Below are positions 1 through 8,800 of a stretch of 64,000 nt of DNA, piece by piece. A program made the position numbers and the translations under genes. Each line of letters begins with the position of its first letter. The first letter of the stretch is position 1. Under the pieces are notes generated by a model. It was not told the origin of the DNA, made no database searches, and worked only from the letters and a program-made list of their open reading frames with translations. This DNA is from Pseudoalteromonas shioyasakiensis. GTDB taxonomy: Bacteria > Pseudomonadota > Gammaproteobacteria > Enterobacterales > Alteromonadaceae. The stretch covers positions 372,001-436,000 of the forward strand of contig NZ_LRUE01000024.1 of the NCBI RefSeq assembly GCF_001550135.1, given 5' to 3'.

Positions 1-167
1 CATAAAAACCAAAGTGGCGCGAATACTCAAGAAATTTCATTAAAAGGGTTTGGCTGTTTGCTGTGAGAGCTGTTGGCCTTGTGAAAGGAGGCTGCGATTA
101 TAAGTGGTTTTCTGAATACTTGCTCTGCAGAAGCCATTATCAGCCATTTTTAAATCATGATTGTGAC

Positions 168-584
168 ATGACACATGGAGACAAATTGAAAAGTTTAAGG
201 ATAGTAAAATACACTTTAGCCATGCTGGCTTTGAATACCGTATTAAGTACTTTTATCACTCTAATAATTGGTAGTGATAATTTAGCTTCACTCTCATTCG
301 GCAAATATTTTACATACCAGTTATTACCCTCTTATTTATTGAGCGCAGCAATTTATACCGTTATGGCTAAGCGCAATGTTGTAAAAGCTTGGAATTATGC
401 CCTAAGTGTATATTTACTGAGCTTTATAGTGGGAACAGTAATTGTATCGATACTATTACAAACGTTATTTATCCCACCTTTATGGTTTGTAGAAGTGCCT
501 TTGAGTATAGCCTTTGCGATTGTTGGTACTGTCATCGGAATTAAGTTAGGTACTCTGGATAGTAAGGAAGTCGAAGGCCCCTGA
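168..584 (+). CDS. Small multi-pass membrane protein, unknown function
   Basis: About 138 residues if it starts at the ATG at 168; the frame is open further upstream to a GTG at 63, but the upstream residues do not look membrane-like. The sequence has about four hydrophobic segments separated by short charged loops, so it is an integral inner-membrane protein. I do not recognise the family. It sits in a decayed accessory patch rich in toxin remnants, so an immunity or resistance role is possible but is only inference. A strong hairpin follows the stop codon. Confidence 0.5.
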   Translation: MTHGDKLKSLRIVKYTLAMLALNTVLSTFITLIIGSDNLASLSFGKYFTYQLLPSYLLSAAIYTVMAKRNVVKAWNYALSVYLLSFIVGTVIVSILLQTLFIPPLWFVEVPLSIAFAIVGTVIGIKLGTLDSKEVEGP

Positions 585-618
585 TCTTGTTTTTTCTTTC
601 ATAAGGCAAAAAACAAGA
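585..618 (+). terminator. Hairpin after the first gene, part of a repeated motif
   Basis: Perfect 11-bp inverted repeat TCTTGTTTTTT (585-595) and AAAAAACAAGA (608-618) with a 12-nt loop, starting one base after the stop codon. It could act as a transcription terminator. The CAAGAC sequence at its 3' side recurs near 2270 and, in reverse orientation, near 4645, so it may be a dispersed repeat rather than a simple terminator. Confidence 0.5.
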
Positions 619-650
619 CTTGACCCTCTTAAAACTTTAGGTTGGGAAAT

Positions 651-1037
651 ATGAATATTACAAAAGCATCAGAGTTGATGGCCCTTCACAGAGCCATTGT
701 TGAGGCAAAGTTCAAAGAGTCGCACTTTGATTCCGCCATTCCATATAGTGGGATTATTGCAGATTTATCATCAAGGATTCTTGCGGATATTGTTCATACT
801 CTGTTGGAAAACGACGAGCACGATGAAGCGATTGGTTGGTCGTCATTAATTAAACTAAATGAAGATTGGCATGGCTATGAGTGTATAAAGAACTGGATAC
901 GAGAAACTAGAAGTTGGATTGATATGGATGAGGAAGATAAATCACAATTCATTAAAGTTTTGTGCTCACCATACCAACCATCAAAACATCAACTAAACAA
1001 CTTAATTAAGTTTGGTGATACAAATTGTAAGGTTTAA
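651..1037 (+). CDS. Hypothetical protein, acidic, possible immunity protein
   Basis: About 128 residues from the ATG at 651 (a TTG at 642 is also in frame; GGGAA just before 651 favours the ATG). It is soluble, with an acidic central part (DEHDEAIGW, WIDMDEEDK) and no signal peptide. Small acidic proteins of this type next to Rhs or toxin debris are often immunity proteins, but I recognise no family and infer this only from context. Confidence 0.5.
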   Translation: MNITKASELMALHRAIVEAKFKESHFDSAIPYSGIIADLSSRILADIVHTLLENDEHDEAIGWSSLIKLNEDWHGYECIKNWIRETRSWIDMDEEDKSQFIKVLCSPYQPSKHQLNNLIKFGDTNCKV

Positions 1038-1042
1038 CTTTC

Positions 1043-1114
1043 TTGTATCCTGTAGCTGGTAAAAATAATGAATTGTTTAATTTTGAAGGCTTAGGTCTTG
1101 TGCCTATTGAGTAA
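1043..1114 (+). pseudogene. Short coding remnant between hypothetical genes
   Basis: A short open stretch reads LYPVAGKNNELFNFEGL followed by five residues and a TAA at 1112-1114, with no start codon or upstream gene body. It looks like the extreme C-terminal tail of a larger protein left behind by recombination, as is common in toxin-tip arrays. Identity is unknown. Confidence 0.3.
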
Positions 1115-1170
1115 AAAGTCATAAGCAAAATCTAACCCAATAGATTGAAAAAATTAAAGGTTATAGATAA

Positions 1171-1455
1171 ATGTCAGGTACAAAGTTGTATACGTTTTTA
1201 ATGGATTGGAATGGCGGTACTTTCATATCTCAGTCTAGGGGTGACAATATTCAAGAAGCAACGAAGGGTTGGTTAAATCAATTAAGTATTAAAAAAATAA
1301 AAACATCTGAAAGAAGTCTTTCTTTGTTTAAGAGTAGCTTACAGGACGATTTGCAGCCAATTGCAATAGAGGGTAATACATCTGTTTGGTGTCTTTCTGA
1401 ATTCATAAGTGGTGAGTTAGCAATCATTAATATAATCGCCACCCTCGAAAAATAA
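1171..1455 (+). CDS. Hypothetical small protein, possible immunity protein
   Basis: A 94-residue soluble protein with AAAGG about 13 nt before the ATG. It starts MSGTKLYTFLMDWNGGTFISQ and has a WCLSEF motif near the C-terminus. This arrangement (short beta-rich N-terminus and a W-x-L/S pattern) resembles small immunity proteins of polymorphic toxin loci, but no family can be named with confidence. It sits between other small orphan genes in the same orientation. Confidence 0.5.
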   Translation: MSGTKLYTFLMDWNGGTFISQSRGDNIQEATKGWLNQLSIKKIKTSERSLSLFKSSLQDDLQPIAIEGNTSVWCLSEFISGELAIINIIATLEK

Positions 1456-1539
1456 AATTACTCTACTGGTTAGAGCAAATGGAGGGTGGAGCTACCTTTC
1501 GGCTTCTAAAAAAGTCTAAAACTAAGAGGCAATAGATTT

Positions 1540-2205
1540 ATGCCAAAGTTAAGTCAAATAGAACTTTACCTTGACGGTAATTATTCGGAAGAAGATAAAA
1601 AGGTGTTTCTTTTTAAGTCTCGTTGCTTGTGTAATTTTTGGGAAAGGGAAATCGGTAAACTCAAGTTTACCTCTAAATACTCACGAATAAATGTTTATGT
1701 GACAGATGGCAGTACAGAGATAAGGGTGCAGCCAATGAAAGTTGTGCCTTTCCTCGAAGTTGTAGTTCATTACCCGTTAGAGAAAATAAGCCATTTAAAG
1801 GATTCTCAGTTTCAACAGCATTACATAAGGATATTAGAAAAAGCTTTGTCGGCTGCTATATCTGCAATGCCAATTCCTCTTGAACAAAGCTTGGATATAC
1901 TGCAACGGTTCGAAGCTAACAATTATGAGAATGAATGGGTTCAATCTGAAAAAGTATCGGCCAAGAAATCAATAGAATCTAAAGTCATTGCTACACTCTC
2001 AATGCATGAATTTAAATTAACTCAATTTGTTTATTTGGATTGCAAATTAGCAGATCAACTAATTATTGTTAAGACTCTACCAAGAGAACTCTTGTTTAAT
2101 AGTTATCTAGGCAAGCTTTCTATATCAAAGGGCAATATTCTTGAATATAAAAAAGGAAAAAGTACATTGTCACAATTTGATCTTACATCAGCTAAATTTA
2201 TTTAG
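1540..2205 (+). CDS. Hypothetical protein of 221 residues
   Basis: A soluble protein with no signal peptide or membrane segment. The N-terminal part (ELYLDGNYSEEDK) and the middle (QPMKVVPFLEVVVHYPLEK) are mixed alpha/beta. I do not recognise a family. GAGGCAATAG lies before the ATG, so expression is plausible. Position within the toxin-remnant patch makes an orphan immunity gene one possibility; there is no direct evidence. Confidence 0.5.
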   Translation: MPKLSQIELYLDGNYSEEDKKVFLFKSRCLCNFWEREIGKLKFTSKYSRINVYVTDGSTEIRVQPMKVVPFLEVVVHYPLEKISHLKDSQFQQHYIRILEKALSAAISAMPIPLEQSLDILQRFEANNYENEWVQSEKVSAKKSIESKVIATLSMHEFKLTQFVYLDCKLADQLIIVKTLPRELLFNSYLGKLSISKGNILEYKKGKSTLSQFDLTSAKFI

Positions 2206-2244
2206 TTTGTTTAACTAAGCGTATATGAAGTGGGCTGCCCTATC

Positions 2245-2268
2245 TTTTTTACTTTAATAAGTAAAAAA
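2245..2268. repeat. Perfect hairpin followed by the CAAGACCTG motif
   Basis: Inverted repeat TTTTTTACTT (2245-2254) and AAGTAAAAAA (2259-2268) with a 4-nt loop, followed by ACAAGACCTGCTCC. The layout (poly-T stem, loop, poly-A stem, CAAGAC) is the same as at 585-626. It may terminate transcription of the preceding gene. Confidence 0.45.
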
Positions 2269-2307
2269 ACAAGACCTGCTCCTATCAGTGGAATAGATAT
2301 GTTTTAG

Positions 2308-2549
2308 ATTAGAGTTGAGGGATTTTCTCAAGTTCCTAGTGTAGGCAAAGTTTTTCAAATTGCACAAGACTATGAATGCATAGATGAGCTATGGATATAC
2401 TAAGCTCTGCATTAAGTTCGATTGATGACATAAAATTTGTAATCGAAGGGGTTGGAATAAAGTGGCCTGTTGATGTAACGTCGGATTTAGTCGGTAATCC
2501 TGCGTCGAAGATAGTTGACTCTAAGTTAAATAAAAAGAAGCAACTCTAA
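2308..2549 (+). pseudogene. Broken gene: two overlapping reading frames
   Basis: Frame one (2308-2403) encodes a start-less stretch containing SQVPSVGKVFQIAQDYE and ends in DELWIY-stop. Frame two begins at an ATG (2391) inside it and encodes 52 residues containing IKFVIEGVGIKWPVD, ending at 2549. Two consecutive open stretches without a proper start for the first suggest decay of one or two small genes, possibly an old immunity gene. The 52-residue ORF could still be expressed. No family recognised. Confidence 0.35.
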
Positions 2550-2572
2550 CTTGTCGTATAGGAAATTGATTA

Positions 2573-2803
2573 ATGCTTAAAGAAAAAAATTTTTTTAGAC
2601 GCCCAGTTAAACATGCATTATGGGCCACGGTACTTATTATGATATTTGTAACTATTAGACTCGCTATAGGGGAAAGAGTCGGTACAAATTTTGAAATAGC
2701 CATAAGGTATATTTTTGCTTGGCCTTTTGTTTATGCTTGCGTTTACATCTTACTAATTGTTTACCTGTACTTTAACCCAGATGCAGATAAACCAAGGAAT
2801 TAA
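2573..2803 (+). CDS. Small two-TM membrane protein, copy 1
   Basis: 76 residues with two hydrophobic helices (around residues 14-32 and 44-66), ending LYFNPDADKPRN. It is a paralogue of the gene at 3135-3368: both have the basic N-terminus, an R-x-x-x-G/SE-V-G loop and the same C-terminal tail, and the last 35 nt of coding sequence are identical in the two copies. Duplication next to a Rhs tip suggests membrane immunity proteins; that is inference. Confidence 0.5.
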   Translation: MLKEKNFFRRPVKHALWATVLIMIFVTIRLAIGERVGTNFEIAIRYIFAWPFVYACVYILLIVYLYFNPDADKPRN

Positions 2804-2849
2804 TAGGATTTCTTTGAAATACTTCTCAAAGCAAATAGGATCTGATTTG

Positions 2850-3131
2850 TGCCGTTCTGCCAGCAGGTAGCGGTGCCGCTGGAGCAATAGGGGATGCAGT
2901 CAATGAATCATCAAATAGTAATACACCATCTATTAGAGATACTTTGGTAATTGGGCTGATGTATGTAACTGGACCTAGAAAGCAGTTGGTAATGCTATTG
3001 GCAAAGTCGCTGAAGCAGCAGAAGGTTCGTTTGGAGTATTAGACAACCAAGCTACCGATATTGCGACACAAATAACAAAGGATATCGTAAGAAAAACTGT
3101 TGATGAAGCAATGAAACCAAATAAAAAGTAG
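2850..3131 (+). pseudogene. Remnant of a Rhs/polymorphic toxin C-terminus
   Basis: Frame A (about 2866-2975) encodes GAAGAIGDAVNESSNSNT and continues to GLMYVTGP. The reading then shifts frame near 2975 and continues as KAVGNAIGKVAEAAEGSFG and on to VDEAMKPNKK, stopping at 3131. The joined product looks like the start of a toxin tip following a Rhs or other repeat core (GSGAAGA... linker). The frameshift and missing N-terminus make it a pseudogene. Confidence 0.5.
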
Positions 3132-3134
3132 TAT

Positions 3135-3368
3135 ATGAAAAGTAAAAATATTTTTATAAGAGCAATAAAATATAGCTTAATCTCTTCAAGTATAATTTTA
3201 TTACTTGTGCTGTACCGGATGCTCACATCCGAAGTTGTGGGAGAACCCTTAGAAATATTTTATCGACTTCTGATCACCTGTTGCGGGGTTGTACTTTCTA
3301 TGTATTTTATATTTGTTTTATATCTGTACTTTAACCCAGATGCAGATAAACCAAGGAACAAAGATTAA
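3135..3368 (+). CDS. Small two-TM membrane protein, copy 2
   Basis: 77 residues, starting four bases after the toxin remnant stops. Two hydrophobic helices (about residues 14-29 and 46-66) and the tail LYFNPDADKPRN shared with the protein at 2573-2803. The tight spacing behind a toxin remnant fits a cognate immunity protein whose toxin has decayed. The identical 3' end of the two copies suggests recent duplication or gene conversion. Confidence 0.5.
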   Translation: MKSKNIFIRAIKYSLISSSIILLLVLYRMLTSEVVGEPLEIFYRLLITCCGVVLSMYFIFVLYLYFNPDADKPRNKD

Positions 3369-3434
3369 AGTTATGTCCCTGCCTCCAAGTAACCAATAGG
3401 GTCAGTTCTAACCAAAAGGAGAAAATGAAGGACC

Positions 3435-4193
3435 ATGTTTTGCTTTTTGCCCTTGGTAAGTCTTATGTGGCAACTTATTAGTGAAACGAATGGCTCTGGT
3501 TCAATTGTCGCTACGCATAAATATGGCCCATTTGGAGAGCCAATTAATACCAGCTCATCGCGTTTCCGTTATACTGGGCAAATCTTAATCCCAGGTACTA
3601 AGCTTTATCACTACAAAGCACGGGTTTATCAACCTGAATTAGGGCGTTTTATGCAGACTGATCCCATTGGATATAAAGATGGAATGAATATGTATGCGTA
3701 TGTAGGTAATGATCCGGCTAATATGGTTGATCCTAACGGTCAAACTGGGCAGCGTATTTCGTTTTCCTATAAAGTAGGTCCGCTAACGCGAAAGGAGGCC
3801 GAGAGAATAAATACAAATGCTGGGCATGTTAACAATCTTACGGCTACCGCAGCCGGAGTCATTGCAGCTCGCATTCATCCATACTTAGCGCCTACTGGAC
3901 TGGCTGTCGACTCCTATCTTACTGAAGTTGAGTTTGCTCTTTCTGAGGGTGATACAATTGAAGTAATAACAGAACTCGAAATTACGTCAACTTTTGATAA
4001 CGATTCTGGCTACAAAGAGGTGGGGAACTCATATAAAGTTATCAACTCAGGTGGTGAAACTATTTATCACTCTATTCACGGCGATATAAACAATCAGGAG
4101 AGAAATGAATCGCCCGACGAAACTACAGACCGAGTGCCATTTAAGGATAAGGTCAGTTGTACTGGGACGAGGATAAAAAGAGAAAGTTGTTAA
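3435..4193 (+). CDS. Displaced Rhs C-terminal fragment with variable tip
   Basis: 252 residues by the longest reading. Residues ~30-100 carry the end of a Rhs core (HKYGPFGEP, FRYTGQ, YHYKARVYQPELGRFMQTDP, MNMYAYVGNDPANMVDPNG), which normally closes the Rhs shell before the toxin. After the core, about 150 residues form a variable tip of unknown activity. The repeats and secretion-associated N-terminus of a full Rhs protein are absent, so this is an orphan tip left by recombination; the apparent start (MFCFLPLV) is probably accidental. It could recombine with a full-length rhs gene elsewhere. Confidence 0.75.
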   Translation: MFCFLPLVSLMWQLISETNGSGSIVATHKYGPFGEPINTSSSRFRYTGQILIPGTKLYHYKARVYQPELGRFMQTDPIGYKDGMNMYAYVGNDPANMVDPNGQTGQRISFSYKVGPLTRKEAERINTNAGHVNNLTATAAGVIAARIHPYLAPTGLAVDSYLTEVEFALSEGDTIEVITELEITSTFDNDSGYKEVGNSYKVINSGGETIYHSIHGDINNQERNESPDETTDRVPFKDKVSCTGTRIKRESC

Positions 4194-4225
4194 ATTAAAA
4201 ATGGTGCTTTAGAGGAATTAAGTTT

Positions 4226-4438
4226 ATGATCCGAGAATACTTTAAAAAAATTTATAAAATATATTCTAGTAAATATATTTATATAAGTGTATTTATATCA
4301 ACGTTGATAGTTCTATACTTGTTTGATGAAAATCATATTCTTGTTAAATTAGTTATATTTATTGGATTAATCTTATTGTTTAATTTTACCTTTATTAGGT
4401 TTGAGAAAAAGAAAAGTGATAAAGGGTCAACTAAATAG
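4226..4438 (+). CDS. Small membrane protein, candidate immunity for the Rhs tip
   Basis: 70 residues with two hydrophobic segments and very AT-rich codon use. AGAGGAATTAAG before the ATG is a plausible ribosome binding site. It lies 32 bases after the Rhs tip in the same orientation, the standard place for an immunity gene. No family recognised, so the immunity role is inferred from position only. Confidence 0.5.
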   Translation: MIREYFKKIYKIYSSKYIYISVFISTLIVLYLFDENHILVKLVIFIGLILLFNFTFIRFEKKKSDKGSTK

Positions 4439-4492
4439 GTCGCCTCTTATAATTCAATTCCATTAAATCTAAAGTGTTGTTTACAAAATTAT

Positions 4493-4633
4493 CGTCATAA
4501 CGTTTACCAAATTATTTATCATAAAATTTGGCAGGGTTATGACGGTTTTTCCCACGCTTTTATCGAACGATTTTTTAGTCAGGCCAAATTTCCACTATAC
4601 GTTATCTCTTACCCGGTCATAACATTTACCAAA
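4493..4633. repeat. Nested inverted repeat with a partial direct copy
   Basis: Outer arms CGTCATAAC (4493-4501) and GTTATGACG (4536-4544) enclose inner arms CCAAATT (4507-4513) and AATTTGG (4525-4531). The left arm region GTCATAACGTTTACCAAA recurs with one change at 4616-4633 in direct orientation. It lies in the 335-bp gene-free gap between the Rhs patch and the RND operon. It could be a small non-autonomous repeat or an intergenic hairpin; no function is visible. Confidence 0.4.
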
Positions 4634-4651
4634 AAAATAAAGGGGTCTTGT

Positions 4652-4685
4652 CTTGCTTTTTGCTTCCTAGAAAGTCAAAAGCAAG
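4652..4685. repeat. Hairpin with CTTGC arms, related to the 585 and 2245 hairpins
   Basis: Inverted repeat CTTGCTTTT (4652-4660) and AAAAGCAAG (4677-4685), preceded by GGGGTCTTGT, the reverse of the ACAAGAC motif next to the other two hairpins. It marks the right border of the Rhs accessory patch. Confidence 0.35.
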
Positions 4686-4721
4686 CGCAACTCTTAATAA
4701 TCATTACTACCCTTTATTAGA

Positions 4722-4756
4722 ACTGCCAGCTCTTAAAATATTTGATAGCTGGCAGT
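4722..4756 (-). terminator. Hairpin downstream of the RND efflux operon
   Basis: Perfect 10-bp inverted repeat ACTGCCAGCT (4722-4731) and AGCTGGCAGT (4747-4756) just after the adaptor gene stop on the minus strand. There is no long T-run on that strand, so termination may be weak, or the hairpin may instead protect the mRNA 3' end. Confidence 0.5.
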
Positions 4757-4773
4757 CATCTCAAGCCTAACAG

Positions 4774-5865
4774 TTATTGCTTTACCTGAACTTCGACTTC
4801 TTGCCCGGTTTGTAGTTGCTCGGCGCCGCGTACTGCCACTTTATCGCCCGCATTTAAAGCGATGTTAGAAGTCGGAGTGACTTCAACAAGTTTATCTTTG
4901 CCATTACCTACTTTTACGGGAATTTGCAGGGCTTTGTTGTCGTTGTCGATTTTGACGATATGGGTGCCTTTTTTGCGTAAAATCAGCGCATCGCGATTCA
5001 CCAGTAGTACATCTCCTTTGCTTTTTAGTGGCACGGCTACATCAACCAGTTGGCCAATTGCCCATGTTTGCTCGGCATCATTTGCTAGTAGGGCACGTAC
5101 TTCTACGGTTTGTGAACGCGGATCGGTTGATGGGATCACCGCTGTTATGGTGGCTGTTGTCATATCAGGGGCTGATAAGTCGCCGGCTTGAATTGGTAAC
5201 TCTATGCCTTTGTGTAAAAACTTTAAGTATTTAACAGGTACATACAAACGCACTTCTAAGTTATTAATATCGAGCAGAGTGACCAGTTCATCTGCGCGAT
5301 TTATTTCGCGACCAGCGCGTTTAAAACGCTCGCTGATCACGCCATCAAATGGGGCGCGCACGGTTGCACGCGAAAGTTGATCGTCTATCACTTTTAATTC
5401 AACCTTAGCCAGTGCGATATCAGATAACGCAAGGTCATGCTTATTTTGCATATCATCGACTTGGCTTGCTGCAGCACTACTGGCTTTGGCGAGTTTTTGT
5501 AAACGAGCGAGCTCTTGTTGATATAAGCGTAGGTTTATTTTGGCGCGGTTGAGCATTTCTTGCTGGCGTGCTTTTTCAAGTTCAAGCGGTAAGGTGTCCA
5601 TACGAACTAGGGTGTCGCCACTTTTCACCAGAGTACCTGGCTCAACAACATATAATAAACGCCCGCTAACGCCTGCTGTTAGGGTTACATCGTCTTTGCC
5701 ATACAAAGTGCCGCTTACTTCAATTTCGCTTGTCAGTGGAGCTTGTGTGACGGTTTCTACCGTAACCGGCACGACTGCAAAGGCGTTAAATGCGATAAGA
5801 CTGAATAGCGCACAAAAGCGAGCGGTTAATTTACGAAAAGGTGTGTTCATTGTTTTAATACTCAT
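4774..5865 (-). CDS. RND efflux periplasmic adaptor (membrane fusion protein)
   Basis: 363 residues with an N-terminal signal peptide (hydrophobic CALFSLIAFNAFA). It follows the HlyD/MFP layout: beta-barrel and lipoyl half-motifs around SEIEVSGTLYGKDDVTL and GRLLYVVEPGTLVKSGDTLVRMD, an alpha-hairpin rich in K, Q and A, the second lipoyl half near LSRATVRAPFDGVISERF, then C-terminal beta domains. It bridges the inner-membrane pump to an outer-membrane channel. The start overlaps the pump stop by 4 nt (ATGA), so translation is coupled. No TolC-like gene is adjacent. Substrate unknown. Confidence 0.85.
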   Translation of the reverse strand: MSIKTMNTPFRKLTARFCALFSLIAFNAFAVVPVTVETVTQAPLTSEIEVSGTLYGKDDVTLTAGVSGRLLYVVEPGTLVKSGDTLVRMDTLPLELEKARQQEMLNRAKINLRLYQQELARLQKLAKASSAAASQVDDMQNKHDLALSDIALAKVELKVIDDQLSRATVRAPFDGVISERFKRAGREINRADELVTLLDINNLEVRLYVPVKYLKFLHKGIELPIQAGDLSAPDMTTATITAVIPSTDPRSQTVEVRALLANDAEQTWAIGQLVDVAVPLKSKGDVLLVNRDALILRKKGTHIVKIDNDNKALQIPVKVGNGKDKLVEVTPTSNIALNAGDKVAVRGAEQLQTGQEVEVQVKQ

Positions 5866-8800
5866 TGATTCGATACCAAGCTTAAAGGCATTTTTTCTGG
5901 TTGCTGTTTGTTATTAACAGGCGGCAGTTGTCTGCCAAGTTGCAATAAACTTGGCATTAATATCAGGGTGAATAGGGCGCTAATAGCCATGCCGCCGACA
6001 ATCACAGTGGCAAGGCCACGGTAAATTTCTGATCCGACCCCCGGCATTAGCATCAGTGGCAGCATGCCAAATAAGCTGGTTAAGGTACTTAAGTAAACGG
6101 GTCTTGCGCGCAGTAGCACTGCTTGGCGAACAGCGTCTTCTCGGCTGAGCCCTGCGGCCATCGCGACACGGGTTTGATCAACCAATAAAATGGCATTATT
6201 TACCACCAGACCCAGCAAGATAATAAAGCCAATCATGGTCAGTAAGTCGAGCGATTGAAAGGTAAATAAGTTAAGTACAAATAAAGCCAGTACACCGCCT
6301 GCAATTGCCAGTGGCATAACCAGTAAAACTAACGCGCTGTCTTTGGCTGACTTAAACAATGCGGTCATTAGCAAGAATAAAATAAACAGAGCCAAGATAA
6401 AGTTGATTGTCATTTCTTGCATGGCCGAATTCATCTTTTGTGCGTTACCCGCCAAAATCGCGCCAGAGCTGTCAGGCAAGCTTGCACGAACTTTTGGCAT
6501 AACTTGCTCAGAGAGAATAGTTTGCGCTTGTTGCAAGCTCATGTCTGCTGGTGGCGTGACAACAATACTCACGGTACGGCGGCCATTAACACGTCTAAGC
6601 TGTGTTGGGCCTACGGTGCGCTCAATATTGGCAAGCTCACCTAAGGTTTGAATACCTGATTGCGGGGTCACAATAGGCAGTGCTTTAAGCTCCTCTGGAG
6701 TTTGCCACGGTATACCGCGCAAAATCACGTTCATGCGTTCGTTGCCATCAAAGTATTCATTAACAAATAACCCACCTGTATAGGCTTGCACTGCTTGAGA
6801 TACATCACGACGAGTTAGCCCTGCTTGGGTTATACGGCGGTCATTGGGTGTGAGCCTAAGTTCTGGCTCTGCCATATCGAGTCGTGGTTGTGGCCTTGCG
6901 GTGGCATTCGGCATTGCTTCAGTAACAGCTTGCAGCGCCACATTAGCACCGGCTATTAGCTCGTCCATATTCGGACCCGTTAAATCGATATTGATATTGC
7001 GACCATCACCGCCATTAGCAACTTGGATCATCGACCCTCTAAAGAAAAATACTTGGGTGTCGGGCAAATCAATGAAGATCTCTTCTCGGGCTACCTTCAT
7101 TAGTTCTTCAACACGTTGCGGATCGGCAGAATAAATAAAACCGCCAGCGTTCGAACCAAAAGCATAAAAGTTAAAATCTTTAATTCCCGGCTCTTTTTCA
7201 CCTGTGTAATAAGGCATTAAACGCTTTTTAATACGCATCAGCAGCTCTTCTTCCATAAACTGCACATTGCCGCCAGGCGGGGTATTTAAGTTAAAGAAAA
7301 AGCCATCGGTTGGTGCGCGCGGCATAAAATCAGTTTTCGGGAGCATGGTCATGGTCGCGACGAGTGAGCCACCCAATAACGACACTATCCATACTATTTG
7401 TTTAACGCGGGTATTGGTAAGCGCCATGATGAAGTTAGTTAGCTTATGCCAATATTTACTATAAGGATCCGCTTTTAGCTCTTTGTCTGGCCAAAAGTGG
7501 TTAGCTAACGGAATAAGTGTAATTGCGCAAATCATAGAGGCAATAACTGCAATGGATAAGGTAAGCGCCAAGTCCGAGAATAACTGCCCCTCAATACCTG
7601 CCATAAATAAAATTGGCAAGAAGATAGCAACGCTGGTGGTGGTTGAGGCAAATAAAGCGCCTGTTACTTGAGCTGCGCCTTTTAGCGCGGCTTTTTTAGT
7701 ATCAAAGCCTTCGCTTCTGAGCCTTGCGATGTTTTCTTGCACTATGATGGCGGCATCAAGTACTAAGCCAACAGCAAAGGCAAGGCCTGCCAGTGAAATA
7801 ACATTTAAACTGCGATCAAAAATATTCAACGTTAAAAACGCGACTAACAAAGAGACAGGAATTGTCGCTGCAATCACAAACGTGGCCTTTAAGCCTCTAA
7901 AGAACAGCCACAAGATTAAACACGACAGCAGAACACCTAGGCCTAAGTTACTTTTTACCAACGACAAAGCATTACGAATATGCACAGAGGCATCAAAACT
8001 TAATTCAATCGATAAGCCATTCTCAGCCAGCGGCCCTTCGTTTAGCTCTTTAATGGCAAGGTTAATTTCGTCGAGTAGGGCAACGGTATTGGCTTCGTTA
8101 GCGCGCGAAATACGAATGTAATACGCGGGTTTACCATTTCGACCACTCATCCCTAAACGGTCAGAAAAAGTGCGCTCTACACTTGCGATATCGCCAAGGT
8201 AAATGGGTCTATCGCCTGAATAACCAACGCGCATTTGTGCCATGCTCGATAAATCATATTGCCCAGTAAAGCGTACGGTATATTGACGACGGCCAACATT
8301 GGCAAGGCCACCAGAGGTATCGCGTGAGCTGGCTAATACGTTACTGATTTGGTCAAGGCTGACGCCAAGTGCGGCGGCTTTGTGAGGGTCAAAGGTGATA
8401 CGTAATTCTTTTGGTCGCTCACTGGCTAAATCAACGCGGGCAACACCAGGAATACGTGCCAAACGGGGCTCAACAAATTCATCGATTTGTTTTTGGAACT
8501 GCGCCATGTCTAAATCAAGGCTGTCGCTATTAAAATCTTTCGGGGTGACCAGTAACGTTGCTGCGGCTTCCCCATTATTACCGCCAGCAAATACAACAGG
8601 ATCAAATGCATCTAACGGCAGGGGCGGCGCTTGGTTAAGGCTAGTTAACACATCAAGCATAGCCTGTTGCATGTTTTGCCCAACAGCAAAAGTCAACGTG
8701 ATAGAGCCATTACCACGGTTAATGTAAGTATTAACCTCTAAGGCACCCGGGGTGTTTTTTACTGCGTTCTCGAGCGGCTCAATGATCACCGATTCAATCT

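Noticed and set aside
2975..3226. 83-codon minus-strand frame with hydrophobic sequence
   Set aside because: It is antisense to the toxin remnant and the second two-TM gene; the hydrophobic look comes from complementary AT-rich codons.
6343..8727. Several plus-strand frames of 60-130 codons
   Set aside because: They are antisense shadows of the RND pump gene, with no ribosome sites or recognisable products.
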